Shown piece by piece: positions 43,120 through 53,701 of a stretch of DNA of 64,000 nucleotides. This DNA is from Rosa chinensis (Eukaryota > Streptophyta > Magnoliopsida > Rosales > Rosaceae). Below the pieces are notes generated by a model. It was given only the letters and a program-made list of their open reading frames with translations, searched no databases and was not told the origin of the DNA. Both the position numbers and the translations under genes were made by a program. The first letter of the stretch is position 1. Every line of letters begins with the position of its first letter. The DNA lies in the NCBI RefSeq assembly GCF_002994745.2, contig NC_037094.1, positions 18,337,001 to 18,401,000 on the forward strand, given 5' to 3'.

Positions 43120-45476
43120 TGCTAAGCAGACTCATCAACTCCTGTGTTGGAATTCTCTTCCTCATCCGTACTTGGGTCACTTGTATCCTCTCTGTAAATC
43201 AAAAACGAGAAACCAAAAAAACCATCAGGGATTGATATAAGTATGCCGTTTGAGGGATAATGCAATATAAGTATTAGATACAACAGCTAAATGCTTACCC
43301 AGTTTGAGGGAATGATATGTCATTTTTATTCTTCAACTCAGGACAATTTCTTTTATCATGTTGCTGGTCATTTTTTTACATCCATGACAAAATATACCTT
43401 TACCATTTGCCTTCTTTACAGCTTTCAATCTGCCCTTCTCTTTCCCTGCCTTCAATCTTTTCCCACATCCTTTGGCCCTTACTTGAATAGGTTCATTATA
43501 AATGTTTTGAGAATGAAGACTTTTTTGTTCAGCTGGCACTATTGCAGACTTAACAGTCTCACCATCAGCCATCATGGAATTTTACATCTCCAAAAGACTC
43601 TTTAATGAATCTGCAAACAAATCAGTTACTTCTTCGCTACTCATAATCTTATCAATTACATCTACAACATATTGGCATAACCGACTCCGCCTGGCAAGCA
43701 AATCTCTATTATCTGTTATCTCCACACCGACATCATCAAGAACTGTCTCAGTTTTTCTTGATTTCATCCACCTCTTTAAGATGTATTGATCTGGCAATCT
43801 ATCAACAAGTCGTATAATATGAGAAATGCCAAAATATGTCTACATGGTATCTCGACCGTCTCAAATTTTTTGCAGCCACATGATACAAAATCTGACTCTT
43901 TAGCATAAATAATTTCATGACCCTTGGGGTTCTCCATTTTTTTTCTCAATGAAATATACACCATATACGTATCATTCTCATGTGAGAGCTCAAATCTATA
44001 ATTGCTACACTGTGACAACTGATCATAAAATTCTTTAAAGCATTCATGTGTATAAACACAAGTCATTTGGTCTGCCATCTCAAAGGGTGAGTGAAAATTT
44101 GGCTTCTCATTGATGTCAACATGGTCCTCCATTAATTCCAGATGTCGCTGACGTGTGATAGCCTGATTAAACTGAACCATAAAATCTAACAATGTATTTT
44201 CTTTAGAAACAAACCTCTTGTAAAAAGCATGCCCACTTTCTGCTCGCTGACTACTTGACATCCCAACTGAAAAGATATGATTTACATATGCAGGCACCCA
44301 TGTTGACCGAATATCATACAGTCTTTAACCATCCATTATCACTTAAACCACTACTCACAACAATTGATGTCCACCTTGCATCAAACTCATCTCTATTTTC
44401 TGAATTCCATATGCAATCTTGAAATTCATCATAATAACGAGTATATTTTCCTGGGTCTATTTTTTCAGAGAATTTATTTAGAATATGCCAACTACAATAT
44501 CTGTGAAAGGTCTATGGGAGTACTTCAGAGATAGCTTTTGTCATTGCTGGATCTTGATCAGTAATAATCATTCTTAGAGCATCACCTGGCATTGCATCTA
44601 AAAATTCTTTAAAGAACCAAACAAAAGAATCAGTTGTCTCATTGCTTAAGAATGCACAAGCCAAAATTATTGTCTGCCCATGATTATTTACTCCCACCAA
44701 AGGTGCAAAGATCAACGAATACATATTGGTATTGTAAGTTGTGTCAAATATTACAACATCACCATAAAACTTGTAAGATCGTCTAGAAATTGCATCAGCC
44801 CAAAAGATATGTGTGATCCTGTTCTAGTTATCAGCCTCTATTTTGAAAATTAATGAAGGATCTTTTTCTTTCTCCAACAGGAAGTACTCATGCAACATAT
44901 CTCCATCATGCCCTTTCACCTCTTTGCGACAATCCCTTTTGTAGTTATAAATATCTTGTTGCAAGCACCCAATGTTTTCTACTCCTCCTGAATGCACTCC
45001 AAGAAAGTCAAATTGTGTACATGTTGGCACATTGACTGCAGTCAGTTGTTTTGTTAATGATTTATGAATCGATGAAATCTCACGATGGATCTTTGTCAGA
45101 TGTTTTCTTCGTGGGGTAGTTAAAGGATGGCTGTGACCTTATCAAAAATAGTGACAACATATTTGCCGATCGTAGCACGTCTTACAACTACTATTTTTGA
45201 CTTGCAATTTACTCTTGTTTGATTCCTATTTCTTTTCTTTCCTGTTACCTTTGATGTTCCTTGTTTAGAGCACACATACGCCTTTCTTACAATCACACCA
45301 TTCTTCTTCTCGCTAGTAAAACTTTTGACATCAAACCCTGATTCTTTTGCATAGCTTTTGTAAAACATCTCAACGTCTTCTAGTGTATGAAATTCTTGGT
45401 TCTTTACAGGAATCAGATCAACCTTCATTTGAGGACAAAAGATAGCAGTGTCATCGAAACTTTGTTGTGACTCCAT
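43120..45476 (-). pseudogene. MULE-B transposase, FAR1/FHY3-like (FAR1, MULE core, SWIM finger)
   Basis: Starts MESQQSFDDTAIF at 45476. The FAR1 zinc domain reads FYKSYAKESGFDVKSF, AYVCSKQG and NRNQTRVNCKSK. The MULE core reads IFWADAISRRSYKFYGDVVI with FDTTYNTN (first catalytic D), CAFLSNETTDSFVWFF, ITDQDPAMTKAI (second D), HRYCSWHILNKF and MSSSQRAESGHAFYK (the usual third acidic region). A SWIM finger CGCKKFETVEIPCRHILAF follows (about 43885-43825). The tail has VRAKGCGKRLK, a CHGC/HDKRNCP knuckle and a last exon with DPSTDEEENSNTG near 43185-43120. TAG stops near 44825 and 44515 and a two-base loss near 44315 inactivate it. Confidence 0.87.
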
Positions 45477-46512
45477 TCCTGCATTAAGGCATAGACAGAG
45501 GGGGAAAAAGAAGATAAATAAAATAAAAAACTAAACATAAGAGCAGACGATATGCTTATGCAAGAATGTGGGGCATAGAATATCTTTACAAGAAGAAATA
45601 TGGGTCATAGAAGTCATAGAATATAGACTTTCATATCTGTTGGGATCATAAATTTACCAAAATATATTTAAAAAATCCCCCGACATTAGTTACTAATGCA
45701 TTTAACTAACCTTTTCTCAGCTATGGAATGAATTACTCAAGTGGCAGGCAACTAAACAAATAACTTGCCAATATTTAATGGAACAATGTTAACATACAAC
45801 GAGCTAGTTCTTAATTATATGATAAAGAAAACACAAATCAATTCCTTGAGCAGTAAAGAAACATACTCTCAAGAAATTTTATTCCAACGAATGTCGGACT
45901 TGGACTGAGAATTTTTCTAATACATTTTGCATCAAAACATCCATTGAATGTAATGATCATAAGTCCCTGATAGTTAAAAGGGGTTTAGAATATCTTCACA
46001 AAAAGAAATATGGGTCTCCCAGCCCTGGACCTATATCAACCCACCCTTCACCCTTTCATGAAGTCTAAGAACTGTATATCAATAATGGGTAAGTAGCGAG
46101 GGAAAAAAGAGAACACACATATACGTACCAGTTATTGAGACGTCTTGAATGAGAAGAGCACAGTAGTGGAGAAGATCGAGCACGATAGAGGAGAAGATGA
46201 TGAGACGTCTTGAGCGTGGAAAACCTAGATTGTGCGTTTGTTTTTTTTTTTTTCTTTCTTTTTCTCATTTGTTAACCCATGGGTTTTAACCTTGGTTAAG
46301 AGAGATGAGTTATGGTCCTTTAGATTGAAGTAAATTGATCCAAGGATGCGTTTTTTTTTTCTTTTTCTTTTTCTTATTTGTTAACCCGTGGGTTTTAACC
46401 TTGGTTAAGATAGATGAGTTATGGTCCATTAGATTTAAGTAAATTGATCCAAGGGCTAAGAAAGGAGCCTCGCACTTTAATTTCATAGCGAGGCATCGTT
46501 CTGGATAGGATC
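45477..46512. repeat. MULE-B right terminal inverted repeat with internal tandem duplication
   Basis: Inverted counterpart of 40974-41840. A roughly 105-bp unit (TTGTTAACCCATGGGTTTTA..., at about 46269 and 46378) occurs twice in this arm but once in the left arm, so it was duplicated after the arms formed. Confidence 0.8.
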
Positions 46513-46537
46513 TTTATATATTTATACCATATTAATT

Positions 46538-46575
46538 CTACATCAAATTTATATATATAATTTTTTTGTACGAAT

Positions 46576-46606
<31 letters not shown>

Positions 46607-46672
46607 TTTTTTTTTTGACTAATTATATATATATAGAAATATACATATTTATATATAATTTTTTTTATAAAT

Positions 46673-46705
<33 letters not shown>

Positions 46706-46800
46706 GGCAAAAATGTTCCCATGGTCAGCTGCTGACCAGGGGAACGGGATTGATATTCATAAACACACACACACACACACCCACATATATATGTATATAT
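46538..46800. repeat. AT-rich microsatellite cluster
   Basis: Several (TA)n runs (46577-46607, 46679-46705), a (CA)n run at 46764-46783 and a palindromic CCCATGGTCAGCTGCTGACC at 46719-46738. No gene. Confidence 0.8.
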
Positions 46801-46803
46801 ACC

Positions 46804-47643
46804 AAGGTTCTAAAAAATGCTAGGCGCTAGTCCGGCGGTGGTCTGGGGCCTAGCAGCTAGCGCCTAGAGGCCTAGGCGGGGACTAGATGGTTTTTTTTTT
46901 TTTAAATTTTATTTCTATAATATATAATTATATAATAAAATATCATAGTTTATTAATTATTTATTAGCAATCAATTTTATTTCATTGATTAATATTGAGC
47001 TAATAAAAGAACAATATTGATTATTAATAAATAATAACCAATTCATTGATAATTCATTAACAATCAATTCTAAATCGTCATTCTGCTTCTCTCCTTCTTT
47101 TTCTCTCTCGTCTCTCTCTCTCTCATCTCTCTCTGGCTTCACTGCAGTTCAAAAGCTCACAAAGCTCAACCCCATTCAATCCCAATTCATTCTTGATTTC
47201 TAACCTCTAATTTAGCTTTACCGGATTCAATTCCTCCATAAAGCAAGAGCCTTTTGCTCTTTTGCCTCTTCGCCAAATTTGGCCCCCTTTGTGAAATTAG
47301 GGATCAGCTCATCTCAGATGGCTTCCATGGACGCCTCCTATTGGTGATACACATGCAGCAGAACAATTTGGGTCAGGTATCTGGCTAAGACACGATCTTT
47401 TTCTCCGATTGCAGCGCCGGATTCATCGAGGAGATTCAAACCCCGACCCGATCTCTTCTTAACCCATCCATTTTCTGGCCATGTTTCACGACAACATGTC
47501 GATATTGCAGAGCTTGTGGAGCAGCGCCTAGCGCCTAGCGCTCGTCCTAGACCGCCAAGAAGCCCCGCGCCTAACACAATTGCCTAGGCCAAAGTCGGAA
47601 CTGTGACCCAATGCCTAGCCCTAGGCCGTTTTTTAGAACTATG
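46804..47643. mobile_element. CTAGGC-rich terminal-inverted-repeat element (MITE-like)
   Basis: The left end GGTTCTAAAAAATGCTAGGC and the right end GCCTAGGCCGTTTTTTAGAAC are inverted. Both terminal zones (46804-46890 and 47520-47643) are full of GCCTAGGC/GCGCCTAG motifs. The interior is AT-rich, then has a C-rich, 5'UTR-like stretch (47080-47340). No transposase. A truncated second copy of its right end sits at 58299-58448. The target duplication is unclear because both flanks are simple repeats. Confidence 0.65.
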
Positions 47644-47693
47644 ATACACACGCACGCGCGCGCACACACACACACACACTCTTTTCTTAGACG

Positions 47694-47728
<35 letters not shown>

Positions 47729-47777
47729 TATATACATAACGAAAAAAGACAAAGAAAAAAAACTAAAATTATATATT

Positions 47778-47995
47778 TGTTGTAGAGAAACGGAAATTGA
47801 GAGGAATTTGCTGTGTATTCTCATTGATAATAGGGGCATCTTTATATAGAGGATTACAATGCATAGAATCTCAATCATACAAGGAAAGTAATCGTACATT
47901 GAATAGGAATCTAGATCCTTCTAATTTAACCCTATTACCACTAGAGCAAGTAACCTAGAGTTTGGGCCAAACGCAAATTAGAGTTTACTTGAACA
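47778..47995 (-). repeat. Copia-B 3' LTR (218 bp)
   Basis: On the minus strand it starts TGTTCAAGTAAACTC right after the purine tract AAGGGGGAG and ends CGTTTCTCTACAACA. It has a TATA box in CCTCTATATAAAGATG (about 47840-47855). Confidence 0.92.
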
Positions 47996-48224
47996 CTCCC
48001 CCTTGTGTTGCCCAAACGCGGTGCTTCTCTCATTGCCTCGTTAAAAACCTTGCCGAATAACAAAAACCTAGTAGGACAAAAATATCCTCGGTCGAAGAGG
48101 AAAAAGAGCACAATACATCCTTCACGGTTCAAGACAAACATGTAGACATGTCCCCCTGATGTCTGCGCCTCCCCCTGATGATTACGATTATGAGAGTTCA
48201 GATAATTTCCGCAAGCCAATTCTT
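47996..48224 (-). other. Copia-B 3' untranslated region and polypurine tract
   Basis: The minus strand has repeated CAGGGGGA motifs (48150-48178) and AAGGGGGAG beside the LTR. This is the same layout as Copia-A 35403-35629. The last gag-pol codons (GLRKLSELS) are split off here from RNase H by the solo LTR. Confidence 0.75.
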
Positions 48225-48229
48225 GCCAC

Positions 48230-51200
48230 TATTGAAAAAAAATATAATAATAAAAATAGTATTTAAAAAAAATACAACAACCACAAGCCACGGCAATTAT
48301 TTTCCAGTTGCAATATCAAGGTACAAGATAGCTTCAAATTCAAATAGTGGTCAAAACAAGAGGTTTGTCAAAGTTGGAGGCATTCACGTCCAAATTCAAA
48401 TCACGCTATACAGATTTTTTTGGGGTTTGTTTCAAACTGAATGCAACGGAATCTATCTGCTTTACATGACCTGCCATAAGATAGGGTGATTTGAAATTCA
48501 AATTCAAGGCTCAATCCTATCTCCAAGACTCTCTATAAAAGCAAGCACAATGCCAGGGTTAAAGAGACAAAGAAAACACATCAAGAGGAAAGGCGAAGCC
48601 CTGCTGCAAAGGAGAGAAGAAGTTTTCAGCAACTTTGTTCGAAGGAGAAGGCCGAAAGCAGACGCTAAAAGGTTGATACCTCCTTGACCTACCAGTGCTA
48701 CTTCTTGTTTTTTTTTTTTTGCAGTGTCTCTTTTACCTCTGTCGCCATGGAGCTGTGGAGATCCCCGAGCGGTCGCAATCTCGTATACAATACATGTATA
48801 TCAACGAGTGTATGACCAATCAGTGGAGTATAATATCATCTACTCTGAAATTCAACGGCAGTTCCCACCAGCAGCTTCCTACCTCTTGCCTTCCTCTCCA
48901 TCGCAGCATAACAAATGACCTCAAAATAAGCCACACAAAGAACACGCCAACCATAATATCAACCCCACAAAACATAAAATTGGTGTCTGGAGAAAAGAAT
49001 TTACCCTTGAAGTTCTCTTGGAGTGCTTCCAACAACCTGCAGGCGAGAAGGAAATGAATCAGAAAACTGAGACCAAGCCATGAAGCAGAAGTCTCTTCAC
49101 TTCTATGTGAATCCAGACTCACTTCCTCCACCAAATCCCAGCAAGGAAATGGCTTTCGTTGTCAAAGATCCTGCCTTCACTTGCACCTGCAGCATGTACA
49201 TATACAATGCCTCTATCAAAAACTCAAAAAGACTAATGGAGAGAATAATTGATATGAACACTTGATTATTGTTCCCCGTCTAAAAGAAGAAGAAGAAGAC
49301 ATGCATTCATGAAAAAATGACAGAGACGAAGCTTTACACTCCTTGAAACAATAATTATCAGAGTGTGTTGCTGTAAACTTGCTCCCAGATGCTTGAAGGA
49401 ACACAACATACATATAATGAAGCAGAGCAGCAAATGTTTGCCACATGCTTGCTTTGAATAAAATCCAGGCAACAAGGACCATGAAACAACGAGTTTAATG
49501 AAACTTTGATCATGGGGCAGTGGTTTAACAATACAAGAGGCCATGACAAAGTGATGAATTCGTGTTCTTTGGCGGTTAAAAGCTGATGAAGTGATTAATA
49601 CACATCAAGATAAAATTTATTTGCAATTAAGTATGATATTTGCAAATAAGTATGATTGTCAAACCGTGATGTTACTGTACCTTTGGACTAAAGACAAAAC
49701 TTTCAAAATATCCAATTAAGCAAATGTGCAGCAAGTTTCTTTTGAAATCAGAGGGTCAAAGTCCAGCTACGTGTCAATCAAAAGAAGAAAAGAAAACAAT
49801 ATTCAAAGGCTACAAGATTCCTTTAGTGCCCTTTGTGTGGCATGAAATGAACTCTGCATGTTGTAATAATCAAATCTTGGCAGAAAGTAAATGAAGACAA
49901 GCGGTGGTGTCTCAGACTTGCAACAACAAAGTGATTTCCTCTTGGTCTTATCTTTTGTTGACAGATTTTGGGGGTGGAAAATCATCAAGACATATGAAGA
50001 CAAAATGCTATGTATAATTAAGGCATAATCTATAAACTATGGCATGCTGCAACTTCATTTTGAAAGGAGAGTTAAATGGCAAAATGACAAAAAATTTTGT
50101 CGAAGTCATTGAGAAAGAAACATAAAGCAGGCAATAACTCAATATGCCTCGAAGCGGTGGAGCTGCAGACAAGCATAATGAGTTGAATTTCGACTCACCT
50201 TTGGAGGAGCCACGTTTAACTAGATATACCTGCACACAAAGAACAAAAATTGTTAATTTAGCACTCGAGACTCATGTGGTAGCTACGAGACCATAAATCC
50301 CAATGAGGTAACAATTGCCTATTATAATGCTCACCAGGTGTTTGGGAGAGAAGCACAAACTGCAATCCCAACTTACCAAGTGTTCAGAAGCACGAAATAC
50401 GCATGCCCCAGAAATGCCCAGAAATTTTAATGAAGAGTTCTAGCAATTGAAAGCAAATCAAGATACGTTGGAAGACTTTTTTTCGTCTCTTCAAATCAAA
50501 GAAGCACAAGAGCAAGAAGTCATTACCCAGTACACAATCCCAATTAAGTGGAGTGCAGATTCAAGAGGGGAATCGCTTTTATCCATACACGGCCATCTCC
50601 GAAACAAGCTGACCGAAGTAATCTCCATCTCCAACTCAATCTCTGTCAAAGCTGATGTCCACGCCAAAGAGATTTGATGCTTATCGAATGGAGATGACGT
50701 CTTGTTTTGGGGTTCATATTCTTGAAGACATGAGCTAGGTGCAGATATCAGATTTGTGGGTGTCTAGGTCTATGAGTTGCAAGCCTTTGGGCTCATATCT
50801 CTTACTAGCTAAATTTCGAGTAGTGCAAGACCTACTCTGGAATGTTGGGGGCACAGCTTGACAAAAGTTTGGGCTCGTTTAAATTTGCTCTTTAGGAAGT
50901 AAAGAGAAAGGAGGAGATGGTGGCATAAAGCCCACTGCAGAGTCCATGGCCCATTATGAAGCTCGGCACATTCGGGTGCCCATTTCAAATCAGTGGACAC
51001 TCTACTAAAATGGGGTGTTCACCAAAATATGTTTGCTCGGCGAGTTCAAAATATATACCCGTTGAGTAAAAATTGGTACAAAACCGAAAAACCTAAATGT
51101 TGAACTATAGTGGTTTGATCCTTTCACGGGGTATGTAGGCAGTCTAGATTTAAATCTGGATGCAACCGCGACCTGAACCGAATCCTTGGTTTTCTCTAGA

Positions 51201-51612
51201 CCAAATTTGCCAAATCCTTGTGACCACAAAAGTCATCCAAATTTCCTTATTCAAATGACCTTAAAGTCACCTAAACACTTAACCAAAATTCTTTAGTGGG
51301 TCATTTACCCATCGAAGCATCCAAACCTTCCTAAAAATCTAAAGTACGAGTGGCTTGATCCCTTCTGGGGTACGTAGGCAGCCTGATAAACACTCTGGGT
51401 GTAGCCGCAAAATCAAACAAATACACTCCTCTCCGTGGAATTTTTGTCTTCGTATTTGGAATCCAAGGGTCTTCCCTTGAAGCAAGGGATTGTAATTAAG
51501 GGATGTTCTTTATGTCGAATGGGTCCGAACTTAACATAATAAAACTCTATTTTCGTTAATGAAATAGAGTGAGATTGTGTTGAGTATAATTGTTTACTAC
51601 TTTTGCTCAACA
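48230..51612 (+). repeat. Long solo LTR (3383 bp, Gypsy-like) inserted in Copia-B
   Basis: Flanked by a perfect 5-bp duplication GCCAC (48225-48229, 51613-51617); removing it rejoins the end of Copia-B RNase H. It starts TATTG and ends CAACA, so the expected TGTTG...CAACA has lost its first G (TG to TA). TATA-like CTCTATAAAAGCAAGC lies at 48531. Near the 3' end are two diverged copies of a GTATGTAGGCAG/GTACGTAGGCAG motif (51131, 51370), typical of long Gypsy LTRs. No gag or pol is visible. Several plus- and minus-strand frames exist but I recognise none, so it could instead be a large non-autonomous element. Confidence 0.75.
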
Positions 51613-53701
51613 GCCACATGTTTCTCGAATGTGGATTTGGGCAATGATTTAGTAAACAAGTCTGCCACATTGTCCTCAGATCGAACCTGGTTCACTTTGA
51701 TCTTGAGAAGCTTCTGTTGTTGCTGATTGTAGAAGAATTTAGGAGATATATGCTTGGTGTTGTCGTCGTTGGTGTAGCCTTGCTTCATTTGTTCAATGCA
51801 AGCAGCATTATCCTCATAAATGCTTGTTGGCTCATCTGTGGTAGACTTCAGACCACAATTACGTCGAACATGCGTAACTATGGACCTAAGCCATATACAT
51901 TCACGAACTGCTTCGTGAAGAGCAATAATCTCTGCATGATTCGAAGAGGTAGCAACTAAGGTCTGCTTTGTAGACCTCCAAGATATCGCGGTCTTTCCCA
52001 TGGTGAAAACATAACCAGTTTGGGAGCGACCTTTGTGTGGGTCAGAGAGATACCCAGTATCAGCAAACCTTCCAAAACACTTACATCGTTTTGGGATGGG
52101 GAGAGGGAACATAGTCCACCATATGTGGCGTCCTTGACACTAGATGGGTCCGAATCCATCTTCTCTCTGTAGGGATAGAACCAGCCCATATCGATCGTAC
52201 CACTTAGGTATCGAAATATATCTTTAACACTAGTCCAATGGCGTCGTATTGGCGCAGAGCTATATCTAGCTAACAAGTTCACAGCGAATGAGATATCCAG
52301 TCTTGTGCATTGTGCTAAGTACAATAGTGCGCCTATTGCACTTAGGTAGGGCAGTTCTGCCTCTAGCACTTCTTCCTCATCATCTTTTAGACGGAATGGA
52401 TCCTTCTTTGGATCAAGACTACGGACGATCATTCGGGTTCTTAAAGGCTTAATCTTGTCAGTGTTGAAACGCCTAAGCATCTTTTGGGTATAAGCTGATT
52501 GATGAATCAGGATACCATCTCTACGGTGCTCAAGTTCTAAACCAAGGCAAAACCGTGTTTTCCCAAGATCTTTCTTCTCAAACTCAGATTTCAAGTGTTT
52601 AGCGGTTTCCCTTAACTCTTTAAGGGTGCCAATTATGTTCATGTCATCGACATAAACCGCTACTATTGCAAATCTGGAACTTGTCCTTTTTATGAACACA
52701 CATGGACATAGTTCATTGTTGACATATACCTTACCAATCAAGTAGTCACTTAGACGGTTATACCACATCCGTCCGAATTGTTTCTGTTTCTGGTGGCTTT
52801 CTCCGGGTACCTCACACAGAATGCTATACCGTCTGGGGCACCGATCCAACTCCTAAATCCTGTATCAAGGACACAACGTTAGAGGGATAAACCGTACCGG
52901 ACGGTTTATACCTCTCCGATGCCTGAGTGAGAAACTAATAGAGGTGTATAAAGTAAATTGTGGATAAAGGAGTTATTACCTGTAAAAGGTGGTTGTGCTA
53001 ATGTCTTTATACCCAAGCATGGGAAGGGAGTCTCCCCTATCTTCGATGTGGGACACAGGTTCTTCTGATGCCATACCAGCCCTCTTGTGGTGTAAATAGA
53101 TGGGCCGTGCTGGCCTTGCCCCGGGCCTTGGGTGCCCAGGGTGGCATCCCATGTGAGGCCCGCCATGGTGGGTCGTGAACCCGGCCCATGGTGTAGTACC
53201 TGGGAGTACCGATGGGGCTTAAGGGCTAGTGCTAAACTTAGTTGAGACTCCCTAGTATGTACAGTGTCAATCCATATAGTGAGCGTTTCAATCTAATTGC
53301 AAACGCGCTCCGTGGTTTGGAGTCACTTGATTTGGGTATTTGAATTCCATATGGAACTTTCATGTATATTTCTGTATCTAGATCCCATATAGATACGCTG
53401 TAACCACATCCATAAGCTGCATGTTCAGTTTTTCGGAAACTAATAAACTGACAAGGTAGCGAAACGTTATGACGTCCATTACTGGAGAATAGGTCTCCTC
53501 GTAGTCGATTCCAGGGCGTTGTGAGAAGCCTTGCTCCACAATGCGAGCTTTGTACCTTACAATCTCATTTTTCTCATTACGCTTTCTAACGAATACCCAT
53601 TGGGACCAACTGGTTTGGTGTTGGGCGGTATTGGTACAACATTGCCAAATACCGTTCTTTTCGCTAGAGAATAAAGTTCTGCCTGGATCGCATCTTTCCA
53701 T
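51613..53701 (-). pseudogene. Copia-B reverse transcriptase and RNase H
   Basis: From 53701 downward the minus strand gives KARIVEQGFSQRPGIDYEET, MQLMDVVTAYLYG and KVPYGIQIPKSSDSK, up to SLYGL near 53270. The 478-bp solo LTR follows, then GRMWYNRLSDYL, IVAVYVDDMNIIGTLKEL (catalytic pair, about 52670), FCLGLELEHRRDGI, LPYLSAIGALLYLAQ, and RNase H with FADTGYLSDPHKGRSQTGYV, IYEDNAACIEQMKQGY and NVADLFTKSLPKSTFEKHV. The frame is open over long stretches (52849-51956 and 52112-51597, overlapping with a shift). Compared with Copia-A it keeps the connection region that Copia-A has lost. Confidence 0.9.
52786..53263 (-). repeat. Solo LTR or TRIM-like element (478 bp) inside Copia-B reverse transcriptase
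   Basis: On the minus strand it starts TGTACATACTAGGGAGTC and ends CCACCAGAAACA. It is flanked by GTTTC (52781-52785) and GTGTC (53264-53268) on the plus strand, a 5-bp duplication with one change. Its removal restores the reverse transcriptase text from SLYGL to KQFGRMWYN. TATA-like GGGTATAAAGAC lies near 53007-53018 and a CATCGGAGAGG motif near 52920. It holds no coding capacity. Confidence 0.82.

Larger units (their letters stand above)
40974..46512 (-). mobile_element. Mutator-like element (MULE-B) with long terminal inverted repeats and FAR1-type transposase
   Basis: The ends GATCCTATCTAGAGCGATG (left) and CATCGTTCTGGATAGGATC (right) are inverted repeats. They continue inward with decreasing similarity to about 41840 and 45545 (for example TCCAGGGCTGGGAG near 41520 against CTCCCAGCCCTGGA near 46018). 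The minus-strand transposase (45476 to about 43120) joins a FAR1 DNA-binding domain, a MULE transposase core and a SWIM zinc finger. The flanks are TA-rich and I could not establish an exact 8-11 bp target duplication. It lies 19 bp from CACTA-3. The transposase has stops and frameshifts. Confidence 0.85.

Noticed and set aside
47338..47577. 79-residue minus-strand frame (MLGAGLLGG...), with a similar frame at 58193-58381
   Set aside because: Similarity is due to the duplicated CTAGGC-rich MITE end. The frames diverge immediately outside it and have no domain.
52786..53263. Possibility that the 478-bp insertion is a Cassandra-type TRIM containing a 5S rRNA-like promoter
   Set aside because: I looked for the 5S internal promoter motifs and did not see them. 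Only generic LTR features are present.
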